NCBI GenBank assembly: GCA_963698255.1
Contig: CAVOQD010000024.1
Span: forward strand, 558,001 to 622,000
Direction: 5' to 3'
Length of the DNA: 64,000 nt
From: JAWKOK01 sp963698255
Lineage (GTDB): Bacteria; Chloroflexota; Anaerolineae; Caldilineales; Caldilineaceae
The notes below the pieces were generated by a model that made no database searches, was not told where the DNA came from, and was given only the letters and a program-made list of their open reading frames with translations. Positions 18,644 to 27,494 of the stretch are shown one piece after another; within the stretch, counting starts at the first letter, position 1, and every line of letters starts with the position of its first letter. Made by a program: the position numbers and the translations under genes.

Positions 18644-18683
18644 ATGAGAAGCGCGCCCAGATATATCTGGGCGCGCTTCTCAT
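18644..18683. repeat. 40-bp perfect palindrome
   Basis: Two 20-bp arms meet with no loop (centre between 18663 and 18664), reading ATGAGAAGCGCGCCCAGATA and its complement. It sits 34 bp after the regulator stop and 27 bp before the MFS start, so it may be a terminator/cruciform or an operator for the transporter. No T-run follows. Confidence 0.6.
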
Positions 18684-18710
18684 TACAACTCTACACGGAA
18701 GGCCCACTGC

Positions 18711-19952
18711 ATGAAAGATCAATCGATCCCAACCCAATATGATGACAACCACGGCACGAACCATGACAACGGCCATGGTTTGACGCCACGGATGGTTTGG
18801 GTGCTCACCGCCGGCGCGTTCTTTGCATTTTTCGTCTTCGGCTACGTTGACAATCTCAAAGGCCCAATCCTGCCGGTCCTGCTGGATGAGATGGATTTCA
18901 GCTACACCACCGGCGGAACTCTGTTGCTGGGCAGCTACTTTGGCTTCCTGATTGCTACGCTGGCAACAGGTGTGCTGGCTGATGCAGTCGGAAACAAGCT
19001 GATCCTGCTGTCGGCTGGCGTGTTGCTGACGATCGGCCTCTTTCTATTCAGCATCGGCAATAGTTTCTGGGCGCTGGCCATCGGCATGACCTTGGGCGGG
19101 CTGGGTCTGGGCGCCATCGAGGTAGGCGGCAACAACCTGATCGTCGAGATCCACGATGCGCAGCGGGGTCGTTTTCTCAACCTGCTGGGTGTCTTTCATG
19201 GCATCGGCTCGTTCACCGTGCCGGTCGTGGCCTCACAGCTTCTGCTGGCCGATTATTCTTGGCGACAGATCTACCAGATGGCGCTGGTGTTGACCGTGAC
19301 GTTGGCGATTTTCTTCCTGGTCGTGCGCTATCCGAAGCGCAAGTCCACCGGCGACGGCGGCTTCGATCTTGCTGTCCTGCGCCGGGTCGGTTTCACGCGC
19401 TCAATGAACCTCTACTATCTGTTGATCACCGTCTACGTTGCGGCCGAGTTGGGCATCGCCTCGTGGCTGGTTGAGTTTCTGCAACAGGAGAAAGGCATGT
19501 CGCTGGCCAGAAGCTCGTTCTACCTCTCGCTCTTCTTTGTCTTCATCATGTTGGGCCGTCTGCTGGGCAGCTTTGTCGTGGAGCGCATCGGCTACCTGCG
19601 CATCATGTTGATCGTCGCCGTCGCCTCCATCGTCAGTCTGACGGCCGGCATTTTCGGCCCGCCCTCGCTGGCGATTCTGATCCCGTTCACTGGCTTTTTC
19701 TTCTCCATCGTCTTTCCGACTGCCACCGCCGCGGTCTCCCACCAGCACATCAAGAACACCGGCGCCATCCTGGGGCTGCTCTTTGCGTTCGGTGGATTGG
19801 GCGGGGCGCTGGGTCCGTGGGCCATGGGTGTGGCCAATGACCTGGTGGGCGTGATGCTGGGCTTTGCGCTCAGCATCGTCTACTGTCTCATCATGATCGT
19901 TGCGCTGCTAGCGCTGCGAAGCCTGGCGAAGGCGCAAGGGACATTGGCGTAA
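18711..19952 (+). CDS. MFS transporter (FucP/sugar-porter-like)
   Basis: A 413-aa membrane protein with about twelve hydrophobic segments after a 27-residue His/Asn-rich cytoplasmic tail. The first helix region reads VLTAGAFFAFFVFGYVDNLKGPILP, and the loop GVLADAVGNK between helices 2 and 3 is the MFS signature position. The second half repeats the topology (MLGRLLGSFVVERIGYLR). The pattern resembles the fucose/glucose-galactose MFS group, but the substrate is unknown. The stop codon lies inside a bidirectional terminator hairpin shared with the convergent methyltransferase gene. Upstream lies a palindrome that could be an operator for the giant regulator. Confidence 0.85.
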   Translation: MKDQSIPTQYDDNHGTNHDNGHGLTPRMVWVLTAGAFFAFFVFGYVDNLKGPILPVLLDEMDFSYTTGGTLLLGSYFGFLIATLATGVLADAVGNKLILLSAGVLLTIGLFLFSIGNSFWALAIGMTLGGLGLGAIEVGGNNLIVEIHDAQRGRFLNLLGVFHGIGSFTVPVVASQLLLADYSWRQIYQMALVLTVTLAIFFLVVRYPKRKSTGDGGFDLAVLRRVGFTRSMNLYYLLITVYVAAELGIASWLVEFLQQEKGMSLARSSFYLSLFFVFIMLGRLLGSFVVERIGYLRIMLIVAVASIVSLTAGIFGPPSLAILIPFTGFFFSIVFPTATAAVSHQHIKNTGAILGLLFAFGGLGGALGPWAMGVANDLVGVMLGFALSIVYCLIMIVALLALRSLAKAQGTLA

Positions 19953-20016
19953 AAAAGTGGGGATTTCCTTGGCAGCCGGGTCCCGGCTGCCAAGGAAATC
20001 CCCACTTTTTTACGCC
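19946..20016. terminator. Bidirectional terminator, 35-bp perfect stem
   Basis: Arms 19946-19980 and 19982-20016 are exact complements around a single T. Each arm contains a six-base A/T run near its outer end, so both transcripts would end in a GC-rich stem plus U-run. It overlaps the MFS stop codon and lies four bases from the stop of the convergent gene. Confidence 0.85.
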
Positions 20017-20020
20017 ACCT

Positions 20021-20812
20021 TCAACCCTGGCAAGGATAGCCAATCAGGTAGCTGATCCCCAACGGCGATAGCAGCGTGCGAGCGCGTCCATAGCGCCACA
20101 CATAACGCGGCCCGTCCAGGCCATCGGTCATGGCTTGCATTTCCGCCTGCGAATAGGTGCGCAAACAGGAGACGATGCCGTCGACGAGCAGCACCAGCGG
20201 GATCGCCGGGATCACATAGGTCCAAAAAAGCCTCGACCAGCGGAAGGGACGGATCAGCGGCGTGGCCAACAGCGCCAGGGGAAAGAGTGTGAGCATGAAG
20301 AAAAGCGCGAGCAGGGAACGCTGGGTCTGCTCGAAGATGGCGATGGCCTGGTTGGCGTTGACGGCATCCTGCAAGACGGCGCCGGCCGTGGTCGGGTCAA
20401 AGTGGTGGAAGGCCGTGAATAGGGTGCGCAGGCCGGGCAGATCCTCGGGCACGGCGGCGGCATCGACAGGCCGCTTCACGTACTGAATACGTCCGCGGGT
20501 ACGCAAGTGTGCCCGCTCCATGGCTCCCTGGTTAGGAAAAAGGTCGGTCAGCACCACGAACGGCGGCGCCCCGCCCGCATCCACACGATTCTGCAATCCG
20601 AGCCACGGTCCGCCGCCGCCGGCACAGAGATCGACAATGTACCGATCGCCAGTCTCTGCCAACGCAGTGTTCAGCGGTTCGATGGCGCCGTTGAACTGGC
20701 GACCGAAAACGGCAAAGAGCTTGAGGCAATCGGTGGCGCCGTCGCGCACGGCGGGCGGACACCAGGGCTGATCGTGGATCTCGATCCATTGGCGGCGTGC
20801 TAGGCGGCTCAA
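20021..20812 (-). CDS. Class I SAM methyltransferase-like protein with two C-terminal membrane segments
   Basis: The conserved part starts near SRLARRQWIEIHDQPWCP and contains RYIVDLCAGGGGPWLGL, a glycine-rich SAM-binding motif I, followed by FVVLTDLFPN. Two hydrophobic segments come later (ALFFMLTLFPLALLATP and FWTYVIPAIPLVLLVDG), so it is probably membrane-attached. The substrate is unknown. The start is uncertain. I give the in-frame TTG at 20810-20812. The frame stays open to 20971, inside the neighbouring gene, and an ATG at 20856-20858 (MPAIAAGL) lies in another frame, so a small frameshift near the start is possible. It converges on the MFS gene. Confidence 0.6.
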   Translation of the reverse strand: MSRLARRQWIEIHDQPWCPPAVRDGATDCLKLFAVFGRQFNGAIEPLNTALAETGDRYIVDLCAGGGGPWLGLQNRVDAGGAPPFVVLTDLFPNQGAMERAHLRTRGRIQYVKRPVDAAAVPEDLPGLRTLFTAFHHFDPTTAGAVLQDAVNANQAIAIFEQTQRSLLALFFMLTLFPLALLATPLIRPFRWSRLFWTYVIPAIPLVLLVDGIVSCLRTYSQAEMQAMTDGLDGPRYVWRYGRARTLLSPLGISYLIGYPCQG

Positions 20813-20879
20813 AGCGAGCCTGCGCCGGCTTTGCCAGACCGGCCGCGATAGCGGGCATGAATGAGGAAGTGGTTCATTT

Positions 20880-21975
20880 CTAGCGCGCCCCAAACACATT
20901 GCGAACGGCCTGCAGATAACGATAGCCCCAGCGCATGTCGGGCAACAGATAGCTGCCCTCGGTCCATTCATTCCAACTGTTGATCGTCACCAACGGCGTC
21001 TGTCCGGGATGCGAATCGATGTAGCGCTTGGCTCTCCAGAGACAGGCTTCGAAAGCATCGGGCGTGGCTCCAACCACCGCGGTCTGAATCGATGGGTTGC
21101 GCTGTGTGTTGTCCCAGCCGATGGAGACATGCGGATAGTAGACGCCATATTTCTCCTCGAACGCGTCCCAGCGTGACATGGCCGTGTCCGCCCAGGTGAC
21201 GTAATCGCCCTCGCCGCCTGCGTCGTGACAGAACTGGTAGCTGGTGGCGCTGTCGTAGGCGAGCGACCGGGCCGTCTTCTCGTCATCGTCAAGCGTCGCA
21301 CCGGCCTCCACGCCGCCGTTCGAGCCGTCAGGATCGTAGGCGATGGTCTGCAAATGCAGGCCGGGCAGGCCCGCCTCCACGCAGCGCCGCCGCATCCAGG
21401 CCAGGGCATCTTCGGTCTGGGCAAGGCCGCCCAGGCCGGCGACCAGATTGGCATGCAGGTAGATGCAGAAGACAGGTTTGTCCTCGATGCGATAGTAGCT
21501 GTCGAGCTTGAAGTAGCGCTCGATCAGCCGGTCGAACCATGGGCTCCAGCACCTCACGGCTCACCTGGCCCGACCAGAGCAAGGTCTGCTCGTCGGTGTG
21601 CATGTCCCAAAGTGTATTGGCATCGTGGTTGGCCCACATCAGATAGAACTTGGAGTCGGTTCCAGCCAGCGCCGGGATCAGCCCGTCGTTGAGCTGGCGC
21701 TCGAAGCACGGCGCATTTTCATACCAGTACCAGTCCATGATGAAGACATTGATGCCGTGTTCACGTGCCAGTTGCACATGCTCGCGCATGACGGTCGGGT
21801 CGGCCTCGTCCTGATAGCCGAGCAGCGGAATGCGCGGCATGTCGTGGCCGGGAAAGCGCGGCGTGCCGCGGCGCACGGTGTACCATTCGCCGTCCCCCTC
21901 CGGCCAGATGTGGGCCATGCGCGGCTCGTGATGGTAGGAAGGCCAGATGTAGGCCGCAACGTCAATCTGGGTCAT
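20880..21975 (-). CDS. WbsX / GH99-like glycan-active protein, one frameshift
   Basis: The start MTQIDVAAYIWPSYHHEP (ATG 21973-21975, with GGAGAG upstream) and the segments GINVFIMDWYWYEN, FYLMWANHD, LVTINSWNEWTEGSYLLPD are characteristic of the glycosyltransferase WbsX / GH99-like domain family, a TIM-barrel fold. The frame breaks near 21540: REVLEPM is followed by one extra base, after which FDRLIERYFKLDSYYRIEDKPV continues in the next frame. The full protein would be about 365 aa with no signal peptide. The role may be glycan cleavage or assembly; the family assignment is good, the activity unproven. It may share a transcript with the enolase-superfamily gene upstream (22078-23247). Confidence 0.75.
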
Positions 21976-22077
21976 AGCAATTTCTCTCCATAATCGATTC
22001 ATGCTGTTCGTAGGAAGGGTGTGCGAACCAAACAATGGCCGGCGGACCAAATCACAACCTTGTTTGGCCGCCGATCT

Positions 22078-23247
22078 TCACACAGTATCGCGGCGCTTGG
22101 GTTCGTCAAATCCGGCGACATAGAGGCCGGCGCCCTGGCGACGCCCTGACGCGGCCAAATCGGCCGGTCCGGTGACCGGATGGGCGTCGAGCTTCTCCTG
22201 ATCGAATGTGAAGCCAAGTCCCGGCTCGTCATTGAGCACAATCCAGCCGTCTTCGATCTCATGGGTGTGGGTGAAAACCGCCTCGCGCCCGTTGTCGAGC
22301 ACCTCCATCATGATGTGGTTGGGCAGGACCGCGGCCAGATGGGCCATGAAGTTGGCCGCGCAGTTCATCATGGTGACCGGCACTTCGTAGGCGTAGGCCA
22401 GATCGGCGACCTTCATTGCGCCGGTGAAACCGGCCGCGCGCACGCCGACGTTCAGCACATCTGCTGCGCCTTCGTGGAGCAGTGGCAGGTAGTCGTTGAG
22501 CGCATCCAGATTCTCGCCGGTGGCCACCGCTGCGCGGATGTTGTCGGACACCTTCCTGAGACCCCGGACATCCCAGCGGCGGGCCGGTTCCTCGACCCAG
22601 GTCAGATCGAATTCCTGTTCGATCTCGTGGATGTAGCGGATGGCCTGCTTGGGCGACCAATATTCGTTGACGTCGATCATCAGCTCCGGCTTCTTGCCGG
22701 ACGTGGCCAATGCGTCGCGCATGATGGCGATGCGCCGCATGTCCATCTCCATGTCCAGACCGATCTTGAGCTTGCCGCTGTGCACGCCCTTGGCCGCCAT
22801 GCCCTCATAGAAAACCCGAATTTCCTCGTCCGAGAGCGGATAGTCGATGCCGCTGGCGTAGGCGCGCACGCGGTTGGACGAGGCGCCCAGCGTCTTCCAG
22901 AGCGGTTCGTCGTTGATGCGCGCCTTGAGGTCCCAGAGCGCCACGTCCAGTGCGGCGATGGCCCCGGTGGCGCCGCCGCGGTTGCCGCCCTTGAAGACAT
23001 AGTCGATCATGCTGTTCCAGTGGCCGAGGACGCCACGCGGGTCCTTGCCCACCAGAATGTCATCGACCATGGCCTGGAGCAGACCGCCGGGGGCGCCCGA
23101 CATCGATATGCCCGAAAGGCCCTCGTCGGTATCGAGCCAGAGTGCGTTCGAGATCAGCCAGTCGTGCCCGGTCGGGTTGTTGGAATCGCCGATAGGGCGC
23201 TTCATTTTGATCTGGTAGGGCTGTGTACGGATTCCTGTGATCTTCAT
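22078..23247 (-). CDS. Mandelate racemase / muconate lactonizing enzyme-family dehydratase
   Basis: An intact 389-aa enolase-superfamily protein starting MKITGIRTQPYQIK at ATG 23245-23247, with AGGAGCAG upstream. The KxK catalytic pair appears in SGKLKIGLD, metal ligands in MIDVNEYWSP and WVEEPARRWD, and later ATGENLDAL and VLNVGVRAAGFTG. Such enzymes abstract a proton alpha to a carboxylate; here a sugar-acid dehydratase or racemase is expected, substrate unknown. It differs clearly from the disrupted relative at 8861-10007. The WbsX-like gene lies 102 bp downstream on the same strand. Confidence 0.85.
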   Translation of the reverse strand: MKITGIRTQPYQIKMKRPIGDSNNPTGHDWLISNALWLDTDEGLSGISMSGAPGGLLQAMVDDILVGKDPRGVLGHWNSMIDYVFKGGNRGGATGAIAALDVALWDLKARINDEPLWKTLGASSNRVRAYASGIDYPLSDEEIRVFYEGMAAKGVHSGKLKIGLDMEMDMRRIAIMRDALATSGKKPELMIDVNEYWSPKQAIRYIHEIEQEFDLTWVEEPARRWDVRGLRKVSDNIRAAVATGENLDALNDYLPLLHEGAADVLNVGVRAAGFTGAMKVADLAYAYEVPVTMMNCAANFMAHLAAVLPNHIMMEVLDNGREAVFTHTHEIEDGWIVLNDEPGLGFTFDQEKLDAHPVTGPADLAASGRRQGAGLYVAGFDEPKRRDTV

Positions 23248-23304
23248 GGCTACTGCTCCTCCCGAATAATGCCTGAGGCCGTTCTAAGAAATTGGTTCCC
23301 GCGA

Positions 23305-23370
23305 ACGTCCCCGGCACAGCCCGGACCTACGCTGGTCAGCGCGAATTTGTGTGGGCGGTGCCGGGGACGT
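23305..23370. repeat. ACGTCCCCGGCAC hairpin repeat, copy 1
   Basis: Arms 23305-23317 and 23358-23370 are exact 13-bp complements (ACGTCCCCGGCAC), with GGTCAGCGC in the loop. A second, longer copy with the same arms and the same GGTCAGCGC loop motif is at 50502-50686. Both are followed by a GAATTCTAGGA or AATTTAGGA-like tail. This suggests a small interspersed mobile or palindromic element. Confidence 0.6.
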
Positions 23371-23423
23371 GAATTCTAGGATCGGCCTAATGCTGGGGTC
23401 GAGATTTGGCTAGTTTTTACGCA

Positions 23424-23816
23424 CTACCCACTATCCATGTCGTCTTCCCCTGGCGGTATTGGCTGCCACGGCCATCTCCCCTCCAGTTCGACAATCAACG
23501 ACCAGCCAAGGAAGATCCGAATCAACACCAGTATTCCGAGAACCATCACGCTCTCAACGGTGGTGTCAAGCGCAACCGTTTTGATCACATCGGCGGCCAC
23601 GAGAATTTCCAAACCCAGGAGTAGTGCCCGTCCCAGCGTCTTCCTGTAGGCGGTGTATCCCTTATCGTGCATTCTGTGGGTTCTGAGCATGTGGCGAACA
23701 TACACATACATGCCTCCGAAGATGGCCACGACGATGATCGTGACCGCGATCACTTCAATAAACAGTGCAAAGGCGGATATCCATTCCAGTATCGTAACTT
23801 CGAGTTCTTCAAACAT
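23424..23816 (-). CDS. DUF1622-family small membrane protein
   Basis: A 130-aa protein starts at ATG 23814-23816, beginning MFEELEVTILEWISAF. It has three hydrophobic stretches (ALFIEVIAVTIIVVAIFGGMYVYV, RALLLGLEILVAADVIKTV, VMVLGILVLIRIFLGWSL). The motif LLGLEILVAADVIKT is typical of DUF1622. Members are inner-membrane proteins of unknown function. It is a single gene divergent from the symporter operon at 24116, with a 300-bp spacer that holds promoter-like sequence (TTGTGA, 16 bp, TACAAT at 23944-23971) reading toward the symporter. Confidence 0.8.
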   Translation of the reverse strand: MFEELEVTILEWISAFALFIEVIAVTIIVVAIFGGMYVYVRHMLRTHRMHDKGYTAYRKTLGRALLLGLEILVAADVIKTVALDTTVESVMVLGILVLIRIFLGWSLIVELEGRWPWQPIPPGEDDMDSG

Positions 23817-24115
23817 GCGCCTGGGTTCCCGACGGGATGTACATTGTGAATGATCAATCCATTCCATCATGCACCGGCGATTGGCGCTTGTCAAGCTTGG
23901 AAATACTTGACGGAAAGGACTGAACGGCTCGATTTCTTGCGATTGTGAAATGTGGAGCAATGTACTACAATGTGGGTATCGTACCTCAGTCGTTCATCCG
24001 TGTTGCCGGCTCGCCGATTTGGCGCTCCTCAGCCGACCCAACACAGCATCCTATCAACGTGTCAACCCCAGCGGGCAATGGTTGCCTGCTGCCAAACGAA
24101 TAGAGAGGGTAGGAG

Positions 24116-24412
24116 ATGCTTCACGAACCGGCAAAACAGAGTGGCGATGACCTGGCGTCGTCGTATAAGAGCCGTCTCGGCGTGCGGATGTTCTTCGTCT
24201 ACGCAGTCGTGTACGCGGGATTTGTCCTGATCAATGTTCTATGGCCAAAGACAATGAGCACAATCGTCTTTGCCGGACTGAACCTGGCGGTTGTCTACGG
24301 GTTCGGGCTTATCGTCTTTGCCATGATCCTTGCGCTGGTCTACAACTGGCTGTGTTCGCGCAAAGAGAAGCAATTGTATGCAGCGCAAGAAGATGCGGGT
24401 GAAGAATCATGA
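24116..24412 (+). CDS. DUF485-type small membrane subunit
   Basis: A 98-aa protein with two transmembrane helices (MFFVYAVVYAGFVLINV and FGLIVFAMILALVYNWL), preceded by AGGAG five bases before ATG 24116. Proteins of this kind are usually encoded directly upstream of sodium:solute symporters of the ActP type and are thought to be accessory subunits. Here the stop overlaps the next start by four bases (ATGA), supporting co-translation. Confidence 0.85.
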   Translation: MLHEPAKQSGDDLASSYKSRLGVRMFFVYAVVYAGFVLINVLWPKTMSTIVFAGLNLAVVYGFGLIVFAMILALVYNWLCSRKEKQLYAAQEDAGEES

Positions 24413-26328
24413 ATGCTGCAATTCAACCGCTTGCGATTCTCATCTTTGCGCTGATTGTGGCGCTCGTTCTCGGCATCTCATTTTACATGTCCAGTCGGGC
24501 CAAATCGGCCAGCGGCTACTATGCTGCCGGCGGCCAGATCCACTGGGGCGTCAACGGCATCTCGTTTGCCGGAGACTATCTGTCGGCCGCCTCGTTCCTG
24601 GGCATCGCCGGCATGATCGCCGTCGCCGGCTATGACGGCTTCCTCTATTCCATCGGCTATCTGGCCGGCTGGGTGGTGGCGCTCTTCGTTGTCGCCGAGC
24701 CGATGAAACGATTGGGCACGTACACCTTCACCGATGCCCTCGACTCGCGTTTCGATTCCAAGGCCATTCAGTTGACCGCGGCCATCAGCACGCTGATCGT
24801 CTCGATCTTCTATCTGATTCCCCAGATGGTGGGGGCCGGTGTGCTGGTGACGCCGCTGTTGGGCCTGCCCCACTACATGGGCGTCATCATGGTCGGCGTC
24901 ATCGTGATCCTGATCGTGGCGACCGCAGGCATGACGTCCACGACGTGGGTTCAGTTTCTCAAAGGGACGCTGCTGATCTTCTTCTCGCTAGTAATGGTTG
25001 TGGCCGTTCTTGCGCGCGGCCTGTCGACCGAGCCGGATCAAGGCGGGAAGGTCCCATTCTACCAATACACTGTGCTCGCCGCATCGGTGTCTGACGGGCA
25101 GGTGACGCCCGAGGATTCGGCCTATGAAGTTGTCGGCTATTCGCCTGATGGTCAGTTCGTCCAGATGGCCAATGCTGAAATGCTCAACTGGTGGTATCTG
25201 CACGAAGTTCCGGAAGGCCATGTGCTCTACGAAACCCAATGGAAATCGACGGAGCCGAATGGCGGCATCTGGATCAACGGCGCGCCTGCTTCTTCTGAAA
25301 ACATGCTGCGTCTGGTGAGTAACCTGGAGGTCATCGACGGCGAAGTCGGTGGCAATATCGACACGGGTAGCGTCGGGCCTGTTGAGTTTCTGGCCATCAT
25401 GAGCGACGAGAACAGTGTCGTCAAGCGCTGGAAGTCTTCCAAATTCCAGAACGGTGAAGATGACGTGACCGTCTACTATCCCGTCTTCACGCCCGGTGAC
25501 CGCATCATGCGTCCCGGATTGAAGTTTGATGTCGAGGGGACGCCCGTCCAGAAACTGAACTTCGTCTCGCTGATGCTGGCGCTCTTCTGCGGCACAGCGG
25601 CTCTGCCTCACATCCTGATCCGCTACTACACCGTGCCGACGCCGGCCGCGGCCAGAAAATCGACCATCGTGGCCATTGCCTCCATCGGCTTCTTCTACAT
25701 CCTCACGCTCTACATGGGGCTTGGCGCCATGACCAACACGGTGGTCAATCTGGAAAGCGACAACATGTCGGCTCCGCTGCTGGCCCGCTCGTTTGGCACA
25801 TTGCTCTTCGCCTGTATTTCGGCGGTGGCTTTTGCCACGGTCCTCGGCACGGTCAGCGGGCTGATCATCGCCGCATCCGGCGCGGTCGCCCACGATCTGA
25901 TGGATCGTTATCTGGATCTGGAACTGGATAACCGGCAATTGGTGGTGGCGGGCAAGGTTGCAGCCATCCTCGTGGGACTGGTGGCCATCATCCTGGGCAT
26001 CATCTTCAAGGGCGTCAACGTCTCGTTCCTGGTCGGATGGGCCTTTGCGGTGGCGGCCGCGGCCAATCTTCCCGCGATCATCATGCTCTTGTTCTGGAAA
26101 CGGACGACGTCGCAGGGGATCGCGGCATCGATCATCGTCGGAATCACTGTCTCGCTGGGGATCATCCTGCTCTCGCCTACCATGTATACCCGCTATGGCC
26201 TGGCGCCTGCAGATGCTCTGATCCCCCTGGACAATCCGGGCATCGTTGCCATCCCGCTCAGCTTCCTGACCTGCTGGCTGGTCTCGTTGAGGACCGATGG
26301 GCATCAGAATCACGAGGCAAAGGCGTAG
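24409..26328 (+). CDS. Sodium:solute symporter (SSS, ActP/VC_2705-like) with large insertion
   Basis: A 639-aa multi-pass symporter. The core shows the SSS pattern: SFYMSSRAKSASGYYAAGG, INGISFAGDYLSAASFLG-like first helices, and later TVLGTVSGLIIAASGAVAHD, the sodium-site helix. Between about residues 207 and 380 there is a long hydrophilic segment (YEVVGYSPDGQFVQMAN, GGIWINGAPASSEN) that interrupts the membrane helices and should face one side as a separate domain. Long members of the VC_2705 subgroup are known to carry such an insert. The substrate is probably a monocarboxylate such as acetate, by analogy. The inositol genes next door are convergent, so an inositol role is possible but unsupported. 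Confidence 0.85.
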   Translation: MNAAIQPLAILIFALIVALVLGISFYMSSRAKSASGYYAAGGQIHWGVNGISFAGDYLSAASFLGIAGMIAVAGYDGFLYSIGYLAGWVVALFVVAEPMKRLGTYTFTDALDSRFDSKAIQLTAAISTLIVSIFYLIPQMVGAGVLVTPLLGLPHYMGVIMVGVIVILIVATAGMTSTTWVQFLKGTLLIFFSLVMVVAVLARGLSTEPDQGGKVPFYQYTVLAASVSDGQVTPEDSAYEVVGYSPDGQFVQMANAEMLNWWYLHEVPEGHVLYETQWKSTEPNGGIWINGAPASSENMLRLVSNLEVIDGEVGGNIDTGSVGPVEFLAIMSDENSVVKRWKSSKFQNGEDDVTVYYPVFTPGDRIMRPGLKFDVEGTPVQKLNFVSLMLALFCGTAALPHILIRYYTVPTPAAARKSTIVAIASIGFFYILTLYMGLGAMTNTVVNLESDNMSAPLLARSFGTLLFACISAVAFATVLGTVSGLIIAASGAVAHDLMDRYLDLELDNRQLVVAGKVAAILVGLVAIILGIIFKGVNVSFLVGWAFAVAAAANLPAIIMLLFWKRTTSQGIAASIIVGITVSLGIILLSPTMYTRYGLAPADALIPLDNPGIVAIPLSFLTCWLVSLRTDGHQNHEAKA

Positions 26329-26371
26329 GCCGCAAGGCTTGGGATAGCCAATGTTCGTTTGAATGAAATCA

Positions 26372-26420
26372 GCAATAACAGAGCGTGGTGCGGATATCCT
26401 GCACCACGCTCTGTTATTGC
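26372..26420. terminator. Bidirectional hairpin between symporter and iolG
   Basis: 20-bp exact arms 26372-26391 and 26401-26420 (GCAATAACAGAGCGTGGTGC) with a 9-nt loop. Pairing extends outward into TGAAATCA/TGATTTCA with a 2-nt bulge. It lies between convergent genes, so it is a likely shared terminator, although only short T-runs follow. Confidence 0.7.
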
Positions 26421-26448
26421 CTTGATTTCATCAAACTTGACTCTCGAC

Positions 26449-27462
26449 TCAGATCTCATCCAGCCGCACTGGGCGATTCTCGTCATACGAGCGACGTGCG
26501 GCCTCGGCCATGACCACAGGGATCCGCCCATCTTCGCCGGTTACGGGTACCGGCTTATCTTCGATCACAGCATTGACAAACTGCTGTAGCTCATTGACAT
26601 AACTTTCGGTGTAGCGCTCCATGAAGAAGTTCAGCGGCAGATCGCGTCGGATTTCGCTGCCCGTGCTGATGACGGCGGTGTTGGGGAAGTTGTTCTCTGT
26701 ACTGGCGCTGCCCAATGAGCCAAGCACCTCGACGCGTTGATCGTAGCCGTAGGCTGCTTGGCGGCAGTTGTCAATGACGCCGATGGCCCCATTTTCAAAC
26801 TTCAGTGTGATCATGGCCGTGTCCAGATCGCCTGCTTCGCCGATGGCCGGATCGACCGAGACGCCGGCCGCGGTGTAGATCTCCTCGACCTCGCAGCCCA
26901 TCAGAAAGCGCGCCATGTCAAAGTCATGGATGGTCATGTCCATGAAGATGCCGCCCGAGACCTGGATGTAGGAGAGCGGCGGCGGGGCCGGGTCACGGCT
27001 GATGATGTGCATCAGGCGCGGCTGGCCGATCTCGCCGTCGGCAATGGCCCGGCGCACCCGCGCATAGTTGGCGTCGAAGCGGCGGTTGAAGCCGATCTGC
27101 AGCTTAACGCCGGCCTGTTTCACAGCGGCCAGCGCATGGTCGATGACGACGAGGTTGTGATCGATGGGCTTCTCGCAGAAGATGTGCTTGCCTGCGGCAG
27201 CCGCTTCCATGATGATCTTGGCATGGGTGTGGGTGGCCGAGCAGATCACGACGGCATCCACGGCCGGGCTGTCGATGACCATGCGGTAGTCTTTGACCGC
27301 ATAGTTGATGCGAAACTCGTCGGCGGCGCGCTGGGCGGCATCCTCGTCGATGTCTGCGACCAACAGGCAGCGTGCATTGGGAATACGGGTTGCGATATGC
27401 TCGGCATGCAAACGCCCGATTCGCCCGGCTCCGATCAGTCCTAGATTTAGTTGACTAGACAT
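26449..27462 (-). CDS. iolG: Inositol 2-dehydrogenase
   Basis: A 337-aa Gfo/Idh/MocA oxidoreductase beginning MSSQLNLGLIGAGRIGRLHA (ATG 27460-27462, AGGAAAC upstream). The NAD-binding GAGRIG is followed by the family signature FCEKPIDH. The active-site region has QIGFNRRFD and FMDMTIHDFDMARFL, where the Asp/His pair of IDH enzymes is expected. It oxidises myo-inositol to scyllo-inosose, step 1 of the pathway. The gene is last in the minus-strand inositol cluster, and spacers between the genes suggest that some have their own promoters. It is the best iolG candidate of the three Gfo/Idh genes in the cluster. Confidence 0.85.
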   Translation of the reverse strand: MSSQLNLGLIGAGRIGRLHAEHIATRIPNARCLLVADIDEDAAQRAADEFRINYAVKDYRMVIDSPAVDAVVICSATHTHAKIIMEAAAAGKHIFCEKPIDHNLVVIDHALAAVKQAGVKLQIGFNRRFDANYARVRRAIADGEIGQPRLMHIISRDPAPPPLSYIQVSGGIFMDMTIHDFDMARFLMGCEVEEIYTAAGVSVDPAIGEAGDLDTAMITLKFENGAIGVIDNCRQAAYGYDQRVEVLGSLGSASTENNFPNTAVISTGSEIRRDLPLNFFMERYTESYVNELQQFVNAVIEDKPVPVTGEDGRIPVVMAEAARRSYDENRPVRLDEI

Positions 27463-27494
27463 AATGTTTCCTGTGTGGCTGAGGAGATTGCGGG

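Noticed and set aside
22180..23379. A ~400-codon plus-strand frame
   Set aside because: It is antisense to the intact enolase-superfamily gene, is His/Val/Ala-rich and has no motifs.
24988..26313. A 441-codon minus-strand frame
   Set aside because: It is antisense to the symporter; its Asp/Arg/His-rich composition is typical of shadows of membrane-protein genes.
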